DNA of 38,308 nucleotides from positions 1 to 38,308 of the forward strand of contig CAJVPP010000258.1 in the NCBI GenBank assembly GCA_910592005.1, in the 5' to 3' direction. The position numbers and the translations under genes were made by a program. A model generated the notes under the pieces. That model saw nothing but the letters and a program-made list of their open reading frames with translations. It was not told the origin of the DNA and did not search any database. Below, in pieces: positions 23,661-34,469 of this stretch; position 1 is the first letter of the stretch, and each line of letters opens with the position of its first letter. Source of the stretch: Funneliformis mosseae. Lineage: Eukaryota; Glomeromycota; Glomeromycetes; Glomerales; Glomeraceae.

Positions 23661-24715
23661 ATATTTAATATGTTTAATTGTAAGAATAATTTTATGAATA
23701 ATAAAATTTTTATTTAAGAAAGAACAAGTAACATCTAAAAATCTCAGTCTATTTCTATCAGTCTATATATCAGTAGTTAAACTAGCTAAAATTACATTAT
23801 CTTCAATAAATTTTTGAATTAAGAGAAGTATATGATTATAAGCAATTTGAATGGTTTGCTTAATTAATTTAATATTTGAAATATCAAAAGATTCTGATTG
23901 TGTAATATTTAAAGATTAAGTATCAAAAATTATCTAACTAATTAATAAATTATAAAGTTCAATTTGATAAGCTCCTTATATAATATAACTCTTAACTCAT
24001 GAGATTCTTGAGACTAAAAATATATTAAATAATTAATTAATACTAAATTATTAAATTTAAATAAATAAATTACTATTTATTAATTTATTTCTTATCACAT
24101 AGTTTTGCTTAATTATTTTTTTAGTTATTTGATGCTTACTACTTAAATGGTTTATTAAGATGTTTATTAAACTTTTAAGTTAATATTTTCTACTATATAT
24201 TTTATTTGTGATAACCTCTACTTAACAGTTAGTAATTCCATCATTAGATATAAACTAATCCCAAAATCAACTTCTTTTTTTGTAAACCTCTTCTTATTTT
24301 GAATTTTATTTGAATTATTTTGATTATTTCAATAGAACTTGAATCCATTTTTATAAATTTATTAAAAATTTATTATAAAAACGTGAAACTTTTTACAAAA
24401 AAAAAATAATTAAAAAAAAAGTGTGTGCATATGTAAAAAAAAAAAAGTATGTATAAAATTAAAAAAAAGGAGTATATGTAACAAATATTATTATAAAATA
24501 ACTAATCTTTTTAAAGTTAGATAAAACAAACTTTATATAAAAATTTATAGAATATTTTAATTAAGTTGTTATTTTTTGTTTTACAAACACAGATCTATCC
24601 TTTTTTAATTAACTATTTAAAGTTTATGTAAATTTTATGTCAAAATCAAAAAAATATTTATCGTATCATTCTTAAATCAAAAAAAAGTGAAATTTATTTA
24701 TTCTTTTTATAATAT
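23661..24715. other. AT-rich DNA without a recognisable gene
   Basis: It contains a run of AT-rich low-complexity sequence, including short repeats of gtatgtataaaa and poly-A near 24,400-24,480. No gene or RNA is supported. Confidence 0.35.
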
Positions 24716-24717
24716 AA

Positions 24718-25520
24718 GTCGAAATCACAGTTTAAGGAGATATTTTCTAAAGAAAAGAAGTAAAAGAAATGTTAACAAAAAAAAAATAAAGAAACAAAAA
24801 CAATCCTTTACACTAACTTACCTTTATAACGCAAGCTAAAATCCAGATACAGGAAGGCATTCCCTAAAGAAAGAAGTAAAAGGAATGTTATAGTATTCCA
24901 AAGATAAAGAAAAATAAAAAACTCATAAGAAAAGAAGCAAAAGGAATGTTAATAATATTCTAAAGATAAAGAAATAAAACAATCCTTCACACCACTTTAG
25001 CTTTATAGTCCAAGCTGAAATCTAAGTCTAGGAAGACATCCTCTAAAGAAAGAAGCAAAAGGAATTTTAATAGTATTCTAAAGATAAAGAAGAAAAAAAA
25101 CAATTTTTCACACTACCTTACCTTCATAACTCAAGCCAAAATCCAGATTCAGAAAGGCATTTCTTAAAGTAAAAAAGTAAAAAGAATATTAATAGCATTT
25201 TAAAAGTAAAGAAAAACAAAAAAAATCTATAAAAAGAGAATATTAATGGTATTCTAAAGACAAAGAAAATCAAAAACAATTCTTCACATTAACTTATCAT
25301 CATATTTAAGCTAAAATCCAGTACAAAAAGGCATTTTCTAAAGAATAGAAGTAAAAGAAATATTAATGATGTTTTCAATGACAAAGAAAAAATAATAACA
25401 CTAACTTATTTTCATAGCCCAGCTAAAATCTAGGTCCAAAAAGACATTCTCTAAAGAAAAGAAATAAAATAAAAGTTAGTAATATTTATAAGATAAAAAA
25501 AGAAAGAATTTTACACTTAC
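24718..25520. repeat. degenerate higher-order tandem array
   Basis: A unit reading roughly cacactaacttacc...cataa..caagctaaaatcca...ggcatt..ctaaagaaa.gaagtaaaagga recurs. Equivalent points lie at 24,801, 24,980, 25,101, 25,277 and 25,389, so spacings alternate about 179, 121, 176 and 112. The longer spacing contains an extra partial copy of the aagaaaagaagcaaaagga block. This makes a higher-order unit of about 295 bases. Copies are diverged. The array is purine-rich on the plus strand and codes for nothing visible. Confidence 0.75.
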
Positions 25521-26397
25521 TATTGAATTCAAGCTATCCAAGTCAAAATTTCAATTATTTCAAAATAAAAGGTCTAAAAGAAAGGAAAAAAAAAGAGGGA
25601 GTGAGTGAGTGAGAGTAAGAGTGAATATGTAAGTGATATAATATGTAGATTTAATATTATCATTATTAAAAAAAAATTAAAAAAATAAAATAAAAAATAA
25701 ATAAAAAAATTTATGCTTATTAAAGTCGAATTGACTGGATTTTTGGTAATTATCTATTTAATTTGTTCACCAGATATCCAATAATTTATTTGACCAATTT
25801 AGTGATATAAATAGATCAATCTATATCTAATCAAATTTTAGATAAATAATCAAATATTTGAATTGATCAAATTCAGAGCTTTGATTTAATGATGATTGAG
25901 ATGCAATTATATATTTCACGAGCAATTTATGTTGTAAAGAAATATATTAGATTTTATGATAACTATTGAAAGTATACACAATCTCTTGAATCGTAAATTC
26001 AGAAATTGATGAAATGTGGCTGTCATTATTTTTGATCTATACATAAATATGATGAATTATGTTCTGAACATTGATTATTTTTCTTAAATCTTCTAACCAT
26101 AGCTCATTATTTATTTGTGACCTTTGATATCTTTCATTACTTTTTAAAATATCAAGTAGCTTATTAAATTTTCTTGTAAACTGTATATGAAGCTATTGAT
26201 TAGAAATGAACATGTCAGTTATTATTACACTAGTGATTTTACCTATATGATTGATCACTCATCAATTTTGTAATTCTCTGTATTCTATACAATTACTAGT
26301 ATTAAATATAACTTTATAAAAGGATTAGATATAATATATATACAAGGTTATAAATACATATAAATAAAGTAAGTTAATTCATTCTTTTCATTATTTA
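25521..26397. other. AT-rich DNA with a possible hAT-like end
   Basis: No gene is seen. On the minus strand from 25,883 the sequence reads CAAAGCTCTGAATTTGATC, similar to the hAT-like termini elsewhere, with tgatcaa-rich sequence inside it (25,725-25,883). There is a short gagtgagtgagtgag run near 25,600. Confidence 0.35.
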
Positions 26398-27430
26398 TTA
26401 TGATTGACATTTCGCCAAACAATGGAGATTCTTTTCATAAATTCTTATGCTATATTTCAACTTTGGCATCAACATCAGGTTGTTGATTATGTGATGAATA
26501 TGACCTTTAATCAAAAATGAATATATTTCTTTAAGTAGTAAAGTCTTTGATAATGTGTTTCTTAAGTCAATTGTAATGAATTTTTTGGTAATAGTTAATA
26601 AGGGTAATTCTCTATGAATCTTTTTCAAAGTTGTAATATTATAAGGAATTTGCTTAGTTTTAAAATCCAGATGTCATATAATTTTAACAAGTTCTTGATA
26701 TGCATGCGATCCTATAATATTATAGTTGTAAATTATGATAATTAATAAGAATTTGAGCAAGTAAATTAAAATTTCATACATTACCTATTCCATTTTTTGT
26801 AAACTATATAATATCTATATGGCAGTAAGACTTGAAAAGTAAGATTCACATCATCTGTATATCTTGGTAATTCAGTATTATTATCATAAAAATGACAATT
26901 ACCATCTGCATTATATGTAAAATTATTATTATTATCATTGTTTGACCAATTATCATCTGAGCTATCATCATCTAAGCTATTATCAGCCAGGTTAATACTA
27001 GAACTTTTATTATTAGAATTATCGTCAACTATGTTAACATTTGTATTATCATTATTATTATTCAGATAACTATCAGCTAGATCAATATTTATATCATTAT
27101 TATTATCATCATTTGAAAAATTAATATTCATGTAATCATCATTGTTATTTGAGTTATTGTTAGTCAAATCAAATTATTTAAAAAAGAGTTCTCTAACATT
27201 AAACTATCATTAATATCCTTTAATATATTATTATACAATTTTTATTTGATTATTAGAATAATTACAATTATCATAATTATCATGCATATTAAGTGATGTA
27301 TTTCTAATATTAGTAAAATATTTTGGGATACGTTTTTCATTGTTCATGAGATCATTGTTATAAGTTATATCAGTTTTTGTATGTATTGTACTTGAAGTTG
27401 AAGGAATAAGTAAATTAGTTCTTTTTTATA
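26398..27430 (-). pseudogene. decayed transposable-element gene with Asn/Asp-rich N-terminal part
   Basis: In reading direction: a piece at 27,430-27,200, then a 128-codon Asn/Asp-rich frame (27,167-26,781) ending YRYYIVYKKWNR, then a GTAATG donor and an acceptor near 26,717, after which SHAYQELVKII-stop-HLDFKTK leads directly into an open frame to 26,398 (HRELPLLTITKKFITIDLRN, then HIHHIINNLMLMPKLKYSIR). The last part resembles the N-terminal region of Plavaka/KDZ-like transposon proteins with LPLLPI...IHHILNN motifs, but this is a weak call. At least one frameshift and one TGA interrupt it. Confidence 0.4.
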
Positions 27431-29057
27431 ACATTACAAAAGATTTCGGCTTTCATTATAAACTGAGTAGTTTACGAAAAGTCAGATACAGTATATATTT
27501 TTGAAATTAAATCATTTTGGCATGAGAAAAATCTATTGTTTGGATTTTTTAAAATTAAAAGAATAAAGATAAAAAGATCAAAGATAAAAAAAGATCAATG
27601 ATATTTATACTATATGACTTATCATATGATTGATTAATTAATCCTATATAAAGAATATTTTTAAATTGATTAATAATCTATTATTGATATACTTTCTATC
27701 TTTTTAAGGTATTCCATCCCAATAATAATAAAAAAAGGTACCTGTTTAAAGCCTAAAATTCTTAATAATATCAAGTCTTTTGCTAAATATTATAATACTA
27801 TTTCAAATTGAAGTTCTAAAGGTCAAAGCTCTAATAGTCAAACTGTACAAGAATCAAATCTTAAATACTATAAAATGAAAGTGTTAAATATTGAAAAATT
27901 AGTACCGAATGTTGAAAAATTAGATATACTTAGTTTAGCTTTTATTAATACAATATATATAACACAAAAGTAGAGGTAATTTTAATTGTTTTTATTAATA
28001 TAAAAGAAAATGTTGATGTGGTGGAACCTGAAACTGTATTTAGTAAAAATATAATGATCAATCTATTTTAAATGAAGATAACGAAGATGATGATTCTCTT
28101 TTTAAAAATCCTGATCTAAATATGATAAAGCATGTCTTATAATATGTAATTTTAAATTGAGTAAAACAGTATCAAAAAATAAACGAATCTGATGATATTA
28201 TGCAAATTCTACTCAAAGGTATCAAAAATTTGCAACGTTAATTTTATCAACTTTGCAAAATGCAAACAACTCCCAATTGAATATTTCAACAAATCAAGTA
28301 TGATATTGATACTATTGTTTATAATTTTTTTATTTGCATTGTTAAAACAATTATTTTTATAGGTAAAATCAGAAATGTTGGCGACTTTAGTTAATGAAAC
28401 AAAGATTATGTTTTTGAGAGTCTGTGATCCTCTATTTTCTGCATATTACATTGGCAAAAATGGTAGCCTCTGAATTTGTTGAAATTAGTTAAACAATTTC
28501 CTTTCTTAGATTAATAATATATGCTTATTATGCAGATCATTAATACTTGATTAAATACTAAATTCAGAGTATATGCTAAAGATTATATTTATAATAACAG
28601 GCAAGTTTTATTTCAATTCTTATAAATATATAACCATAAGTTGTTTAATAGATTGTTAGTTTATTAGGATTACTATAGATAGTATATCAAGTATTGATAA
28701 CTTGGGTCATATATAGATGATACAGTTATTTTTTAGTCTTAAGAATTTAATGACACAAGTTAATGAAGAATGGTGAAATGAAAACCTGAATATGACTAAT
28801 GTATTTAGATTGTTTATTCCAACTACCATTAGAATACATATTATTAATATTATAAAATATAATAAGAATCCACACTTTTCAAATACACCAGCTTTAAATA
28901 AAGTCAAAACTCTGATTATATAACCTGCAAACTTATTCTTTTTCATAATAATACTACAAATTTCGCTAATAAAATTGATTTGAATTCATTAAATTTTTCA
29001 ATGGCAAGTCATGATCATAGTCATAGTTGTAATTGCAATTGTGATCATAGTTATAGA
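27431..29057. other. AT-rich DNA with short open scraps, no gene called
   Basis: The minus frame at 28,707-28,946 and plus frames near 27,700-28,200 and 28,740-28,920 are short, motif-free and probably transposon remnants. Just before the MITE, 29,005-29,056 carries repeated catgatcatagtcatag-type sequence, a local simple repeat. Confidence 0.35.
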
Positions 29058-30080
29058 TAATATTTCAAATGGTTCAGTTCTGTTCAGATTATAGGCCAAT
29101 CCAAAACTGAACTGAAAATTTCAGATTAATCTGAAATTTTGAATTGTTTGGAATGATTATTTTCTCGTTTGTTTAGAATAATAATTTCATTATTCCAATT
29201 AAATGATCCTTTTATCATTCTTTTAGAATAATAATTTAATCATTTTAATCGAATAATTTTCTTATCGTTCATTTGAAATGATAACTCCATCGTTGCAAAT
29301 GAATGATTCTTTTATTATTCTTTTAGAATGATAATTTAATCATTCCAATTGAATGATTTTCTTATCATTCATTTGAAATGATAACTTCAATCATTTCAAA
29401 TGAACGATTCTTTTATCATTCTTTTAGAATGATAATTTAATTGTTCTAATTGAATGATTTTCTTATCGTTCATTTGGAATGATAATTTCATCATTCTAAT
29501 TGAACGATCCTTTTATCGTTCTTTTAGAATGATAATTTAATTATTTCATTCGAATTATTTTCTTATCATTTATAATCATTCCAAATGAACGATTTTTTTA
29601 TCATTCTTTTGAAATGATAATTTAATTGTTCCAATTGAATGATTCTTTTATCGTTCAAATTGAATGATCCTTTTATCTTTCTTTTAGAATGATAATTTAA
29701 TTGTTTCATCAAATGATTTTCTTATCACTCATTTGGGATGATAACTTTAATCGTTTCAAATGAATGATTCTTTTATTGTTCTTTTAGAATGATAATTTAA
29801 TCATCCTAATTTAATGATTTTCTTATCATTTGTTTGGAATGATAATTTTAATTATTCTAAATGAACGATAAATTTAATCATTCTAAATGATCTGAAATTT
29901 TAGATTAATCCAAAATTTTCGGTTAAATTCAGATTTTTTTCTGTTCGGATTAGATTTATAATCTGAAAAAAATCTGAACTGAACAAAAATTTTTGGATTG
30001 AATTTTTTGCAATCTGAAACCAAACTGAAGTTGATCTGAACTGAAAATTTTCGGATTAATCTGAACCATTCGGAGCTTTA
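29058..30080. mobile_element. non-autonomous hAT-like element (MITE-like) with 8-base target duplication
   Basis: The right end, read inward, is TAAAGCTCCGAATGGTTCAG (30,080 down to 30,061). The left end is taatatttcaaatggttcag (29,058-29,077), which differs by one transversion and four transitions. Flanks are GTTATAGA (29,050-29,057) and GTTATGGA (30,081-30,088): an 8-base duplication with one A/G difference, as hAT insertion makes. Subterminal regions carry repeats of ctgaactga and agattaatctgaa motifs on both sides, partly complementary. There is no transposase; the interior is a tandem array. The copy is old, judging from the mismatched ends. Confidence 0.8.
29145..29890. repeat. tandem array of about 100-base self-complementary units
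   Basis: The anchor ttttagaat recurs at 29,221, 29,321, 29,422, 29,522, 29,682 and 29,782, so the period is 100-101 bases, with one irregular unit near 29,600. Each unit is made of two half-units and contains gaatgat and atcattc in several orientations, so any unit can fold into hairpins. Copies vary mostly by A/G and C/T (cattc versus cgttc). The array fills the body of the surrounding hAT-like element. Confidence 0.85.
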
Positions 30081-31240
30081 GTTATGGAGGATTTGGAAAA
30101 AACATGAACTAAAACCTGATAGTTAAATATTCACATTATTTTATATTTACTATTGTAATATTATTGATTATATTATTTATAATAAAAATTAAAACTGCTA
30201 AATATTACTGATTTTCTTTATTATATTACAATACTAATTTTATTTATTATTAATAAAGCTATACAAGACAATTTTTAATAATTCGTAAATTTCACATAAA
30301 ATTTCATAAAATCCTTTAAGATGTTTGTTTATATCAGTTTTAAAAATGTGAATTTATTTTATATTTTATAATATATTATTATATGTATTATATAAGCTAT
30401 TTAAAATTCATTTTATATTTTATAAGACATATTATACAATTTATTAAATATATATATTATTTACTATTTATTTTATAAAACATTATTAAATACATATACA
30501 ATATATTGTTAAAATTATAATGTCTTTGCACAATAAATATATAAGGCTTAAGAAAAATTTTATATTGACAGCAAAGTTACTAAAAAAATAAATTTTTAAA
30601 ATAAAACAAACTTTTATATTAATATTACTTTTGAAAATTTAAATTAAATTCAGGTTGTATAATAATTAGATCAAGTCGAATCTGAGTTGAATAATTATTA
30701 AATCAAATCTAATTCAAATTCTATAATTATTAATGAGTTTGAAATTAAATATGTTTTAAACTTGATCTGAACTGTTTTTTATGAAACACTAGTATAGTAT
30801 CCACATGTAACATATTTTTACATAGACATTTTAATGTATAATAAAATATAAAATTAAATTTAATTAAATGAATTTTCCATAATATTAATATTTTAAATTC
30901 AATGATCATAACAAATTAATTTTTATTGTTAAATAATAAAAAATATAGGTAAAATTTATAAATTTTACAAATATAAGTATAAACCTCTTAGTCATTTATT
31001 ATATAATAGTGATTATATAGAGTTTTAGAAATTATATTCATATCCTATATATTCACCGAAGTAAATATGTAACAGATATTTTTAGAAATTTGACAACATC
31101 GAACACGTGATTTCATGTCACAATGACGAAACGAAGAAAGTGATTTAGAACTTATATTTTTGCCTACAAAAAAACTCATGCATGGTATTTATATTTTATT
31201 CGAACTGTCAGATACCTAAAAATATATATTTCATAAGATT
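30081..31240. other. AT-rich DNA with another possible hAT-like end
   Basis: No gene is seen. On the minus strand from 30,791 the sequence reads TAGTGTTTCA, one C-to-T and one G-to-A from the terminus at 36,288, with cagttcagatcaag just inside. Its partner was not found. Confidence 0.35.
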
Positions 31241-31241
31241 T

Positions 31242-31475
31242 TTATGTCAAATATTCCGATTTTGCTAAATCTGCAAATGGATGATCCATTGCCTCAACTT
31301 CGTGTAGCTCGAAATCTATGATTGTGTTTCGATCATCTGACAAGTGCATATGCATGGCATGCTGTATTTCAATTGATCTGCAATTCCCTGCAAAGATGAT
31401 TCTTTTCACTCTAAAACATCTCGAGAAGTGCATTTTGTTATCCTTCCGATATTGTTGATTTAACAGACGGACCAT
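31242..31475 (-). CDS. hypothetical small protein or terminal exon
   Basis: From the ATG at 31,475 this gives 77 aa ending EYLT. Its base use is less AT-biased than the flanks, and the translation is mixed and charged (FRVKRIIFAGNCRSIEIQHA, then a His/Met-rich stretch and DDRNTIIDFELHEVEAMDH), which looks more like coding sequence than noise. I recognise no domain. It lies opposite to and upstream of the RNase III gene, with about 390 bases between starts, so the two would share a divergent promoter. It could also be the last exon of a longer gene, with the acceptor at ccaag near 31,497. Confidence 0.3.
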   Translation of the reverse strand: MVRLLNQQYRKDNKMHFSRCFRVKRIIFAGNCRSIEIQHAMHMHLSDDRNTIIDFELHEVEAMDHPFADLAKSEYLT

Positions 31476-31776
31476 GTTTCTCAAAGACGAATATTACTTG
31501 GCTTAACATTTTATACGGAACTTTTTCTTCAGTAATTTTATTATATTACTATATGCAAGCAATTTATTATGTGTAACCAAATTTATAGCACGAATAAATG
31601 ACGTACATATCATGCGTACCATACAATATAAAGTTATTGAACAAAAAAAATAAACAAAAACGCATATAAACATTGCGCCTAATCGTGTAACCATATGAAA
31701 TTCATGATCGACATCATGCCCAAAAATAAAAAATGATTTTGTCTCTCAATTTGGCAATTGAATCGATTAGAACACG

Positions 31777-31784
31777 TATATAAA
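31777..31784 (+). promoter_or_regulatory. TATA box of the RNase III gene
   Basis: TATATAAA lies 85 bases before the ATG at 31,869. A transcript starting about 30 bases downstream would leave a leader of roughly 60 bases. It supports the ATG at 31,869 over the upstream in-frame TTG at 31,758. Confidence 0.45.
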
Positions 31785-31868
31785 TGGTCTCAACTCTTGA
31801 AAGTAAAATCACTCTTTCTCGTCAAATACTTCTCACCTTTCAAATATTTCTTTTTAAGAAGAAAAAAA

Positions 31869-32642
31869 ATGTCAAAATCAATTTTTCAGGATAGGAGGTT
31901 CAAAAATGTAAATCTCCAAAACGAAGCGTTGACGCATAAAACGTACGCATACGAAAATCCGATGAGCGGAAATCATAATGAGAAGTTAGAATTCTTGGGA
32001 GATTCAGTTATATCCCTTGTAATGTCAAATTATTTGTATAATAGGTGTAAAAATGAAGGAGAACTTACGATGATTAAAGCAAAGTTAGTTTGCAAACAAA
32101 CTTTGGCAGAGTTTGCGTTAGATTTAGGATTGGAAAAAAGGTTGAAACTAGGAAAAGGTGCTTTATATTCTAACGCAAGAAATAATGAAAAGATTTTAGA
32201 AGACGTTTTTGAAGCTTACATCGGTGCCGTATTTTTGGATTCTGGAGAAAATTTTCTGGAAGTAATGGAATTTATGAAACCCTTATTAGTACCAAAAGTT
32301 GAGAAACTTCTTCAGGAAAGACGGAATTTACAGGAAAATACTAATACTTCTCAATCTATTATCGGTCCTCAAGATGTATCTCTTAAGGCTTTACCTTATG
32401 AAGATCCAATTAATAAACTTCAAACGTGGTCACAGAGAAGATTCTTTGGTATACCTCAATATAAATTAGTTGAAAATAAAGAAGTTGAAAAGAAATTTCT
32501 TCAACCTCAGTTTACTTTTGAAGTTGTCATTAATAATAAGACTTACCCTCAAGGGACGGCAAAAAATAAATCGGAGGCTAAAAAATTAGCTGCCATCAAC
32601 GCCCTCAATGTAATTGATGAGAACTTAAAATTGGCTAAATAA
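31869..32642 (+). CDS. class I (bacterial-type) ribonuclease III
   Basis: This intronless gene encodes 257 aa. RNase III cleaves double-stranded RNA, leaving two-base 3' overhangs; in bacteria it processes rRNA and mRNA. An endonuclease domain spans about residues 1-145 and contains the signature NEKLEFLGDSV. All six metal-binding acidic residues of the E. coli enzyme are present: E38, E41, D45, E65, and D112 with E115 in EDVFEAYIGAVFLD. A linker (about 146-177) leads to one dsRNA-binding domain (about 178-250) that starts DPINKLQTWSQ and ends with the helix SEAKKLAAINALNVI. Single RNase III domain plus single dsRBD is the class I layout, unlike Dicer or Drosha; the mitochondrial ribosomal relative mL44 lacks the catalytic residues. 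The frame is open back to a TTG at 31,758, but the TATA box lies between, and the ATG has A-rich context. I recall class I RNase III genes in Rhizophagus being proposed as acquired from cyanobacteria. There is no clear mitochondrial presequence from the chosen start, so location is open. Confidence 0.92.
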   Translation: MSKSIFQDRRFKNVNLQNEALTHKTYAYENPMSGNHNEKLEFLGDSVISLVMSNYLYNRCKNEGELTMIKAKLVCKQTLAEFALDLGLEKRLKLGKGALYSNARNNEKILEDVFEAYIGAVFLDSGENFLEVMEFMKPLLVPKVEKLLQERRNLQENTNTSQSIIGPQDVSLKALPYEDPINKLQTWSQRRFFGIPQYKLVENKEVEKKFLQPQFTFEVVINNKTYPQGTAKNKSEAKKLAAINALNVIDENLKLAK

Positions 32643-34379
32643 TTGAATATAATCGAACGATGAATTCTTATTTTTTCACTTTTGATAATTTTATACAATT
32701 TTATTTTTTTATGTTATAAATATTGAAAGGTTATTTTTTTTACTAAAACATTTAAAAGTGAAAAAAATTAATAATAAAAAGATATATTATCAAATTTGTT
32801 ATAATCGTGTTTTGGTAAATTACTAGTTTATTTACATTTAGCATCAATGTCGGTTGTTTTTTAACATTCCGAACGAAAGTCACTACAAATATTCTGTTAA
32901 TTTAATACAAATAACATGTCTACCTAAATACGCGTACGTTGTTACAAGTTTCCGGGTTGGCTATGCCGATCATCTCCTCAAAATTTTCCCACCCTCGTGA
33001 CATATTTAATTTACCTCATCGACATTATTATTTAAAAAGTTTCGGCCCCTTTCTATATACAAAATTTTTAATTAAAATATTTAATTTAAAACTATTATTA
33101 ATGTATGGTCTGAAGCTCAATAAATCATTTTATTGAAAATAATTAAAATTAATTTTCCTTTTTAAAGTTGCTAAAAAAAGAATTTTCATTAAAAATAATT
33201 TTTGTAATAAAATATTGTATTTAAATTTCAAAATTATTTTTTTAATAAAATTAATATAACAATACCATATGGTGATTCTAATAGCAAAATCTCAAGTATT
33301 ATTATAAAAAATAATATAATAATAATATATTTTAGTATTGTCTTAATAATTAATTTGACTCAATATGTAAAATTAAAAATTATTATTGGTTGTAAATATT
33401 TATTGCATATATCATTTTTTAATTATCTATTACTTAAAATCAATTTCTAATCACATAAAGTGATATTAATAGCTTTAGTTATCAAATGGCTAAGTTGTAT
33501 TCTATTATGTGACTTATTATAATATTTGTTATATCATTATACCTCTGTTTCTTATTGTTAAGATTTCTTATTTGACATATTATTATCTGTATCAATATTT
33601 ATTTAGCCAAAAATCTGATCAAATATAGCATCAGTTATTTAAAGTTTATTTCTATATAAATTTAGCTACATTTACGATTTTTTTTATTAAAAGTCTTGAA
33701 CTTTAATATATAATTTGATAGAAATTATAAATTTTAATTAATTTATAATATTTTTAATATTTAAATATTTTTTTAATATCATTTATAAAAGAATTTATAA
33801 AATAATCAATTTTGATTTAAATAATTATAAATTAGTGATTTATAATACATTTTTAAAATTATATTTTTATTTATTAATAAATATATTTTCTGGTGATGCT
33901 AAGGTTTAATTATAAGAGATGAAAAAATTGTCTATTGTTATATAAATAAATGAATTTACTTATATAATCGTAAAATGCTTCTAATTTAATTATAACCAAA
34001 TCATAATTAAATCATAACCTAAATTATATTTTAATATAATATGTATGAATACAATTGTATTTAATCCAGTTCATCCTAACCTAATCCTAATTTAATAAAC
34101 AACAATACAATCTAATCCAATCCAATCATATCTCTGTATTCTAATCTGATCTTAATCCAAATAAACTTCAATTTCACTCTAACCCAATCAAACTAAACCT
34201 AAATGATCTTTAAAACTTTACCCTTTTTTTGTCACGAAGTGATCTCCTCATTATAAAAAATGTCAAAATACCTCCTCGGACGGGTCGTGAAACCGCCGAT
34301 CACCTAAAATGGAAAAAACAATAAACAAAAATTGCGACGAGATATATAAAACAAACATATTGCCGAGATCTGGCGAAAT
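32643..34379. other. AT-rich intergenic DNA
   Basis: Nothing coding is supported. Bases 34,000-34,200 carry a loose repeat of cctaatccaatc-like motifs, which may be subterminal repeats of a lost element. A short GC-richer patch (34,236-34,310, cctcctcggacgggtcgtga) marks the edge of the following A-rich tract. Confidence 0.4.
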
Positions 34380-34469
34380 CTTTATTTTAATTATTTTTTA
34401 TTTTTTATTTTTTTTATTTTCATTTTGTTTCTTTCTTTTTGTTTTCATTTTTTGAAAAAAATGAAGGGC

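Noticed and set aside
31758..31868. 37-residue N-terminal extension of RNase III, possibly a mitochondrial presequence
   Set aside because: It would need a TTG start lying upstream of the TATA box. The ATG at 31,869 gives catalytic residue numbers identical to E. coli for the first four positions.
32939..33136. 65-codon plus-strand frame after RNase III
   Set aside because: It is short, without motifs and in AT-rich DNA.
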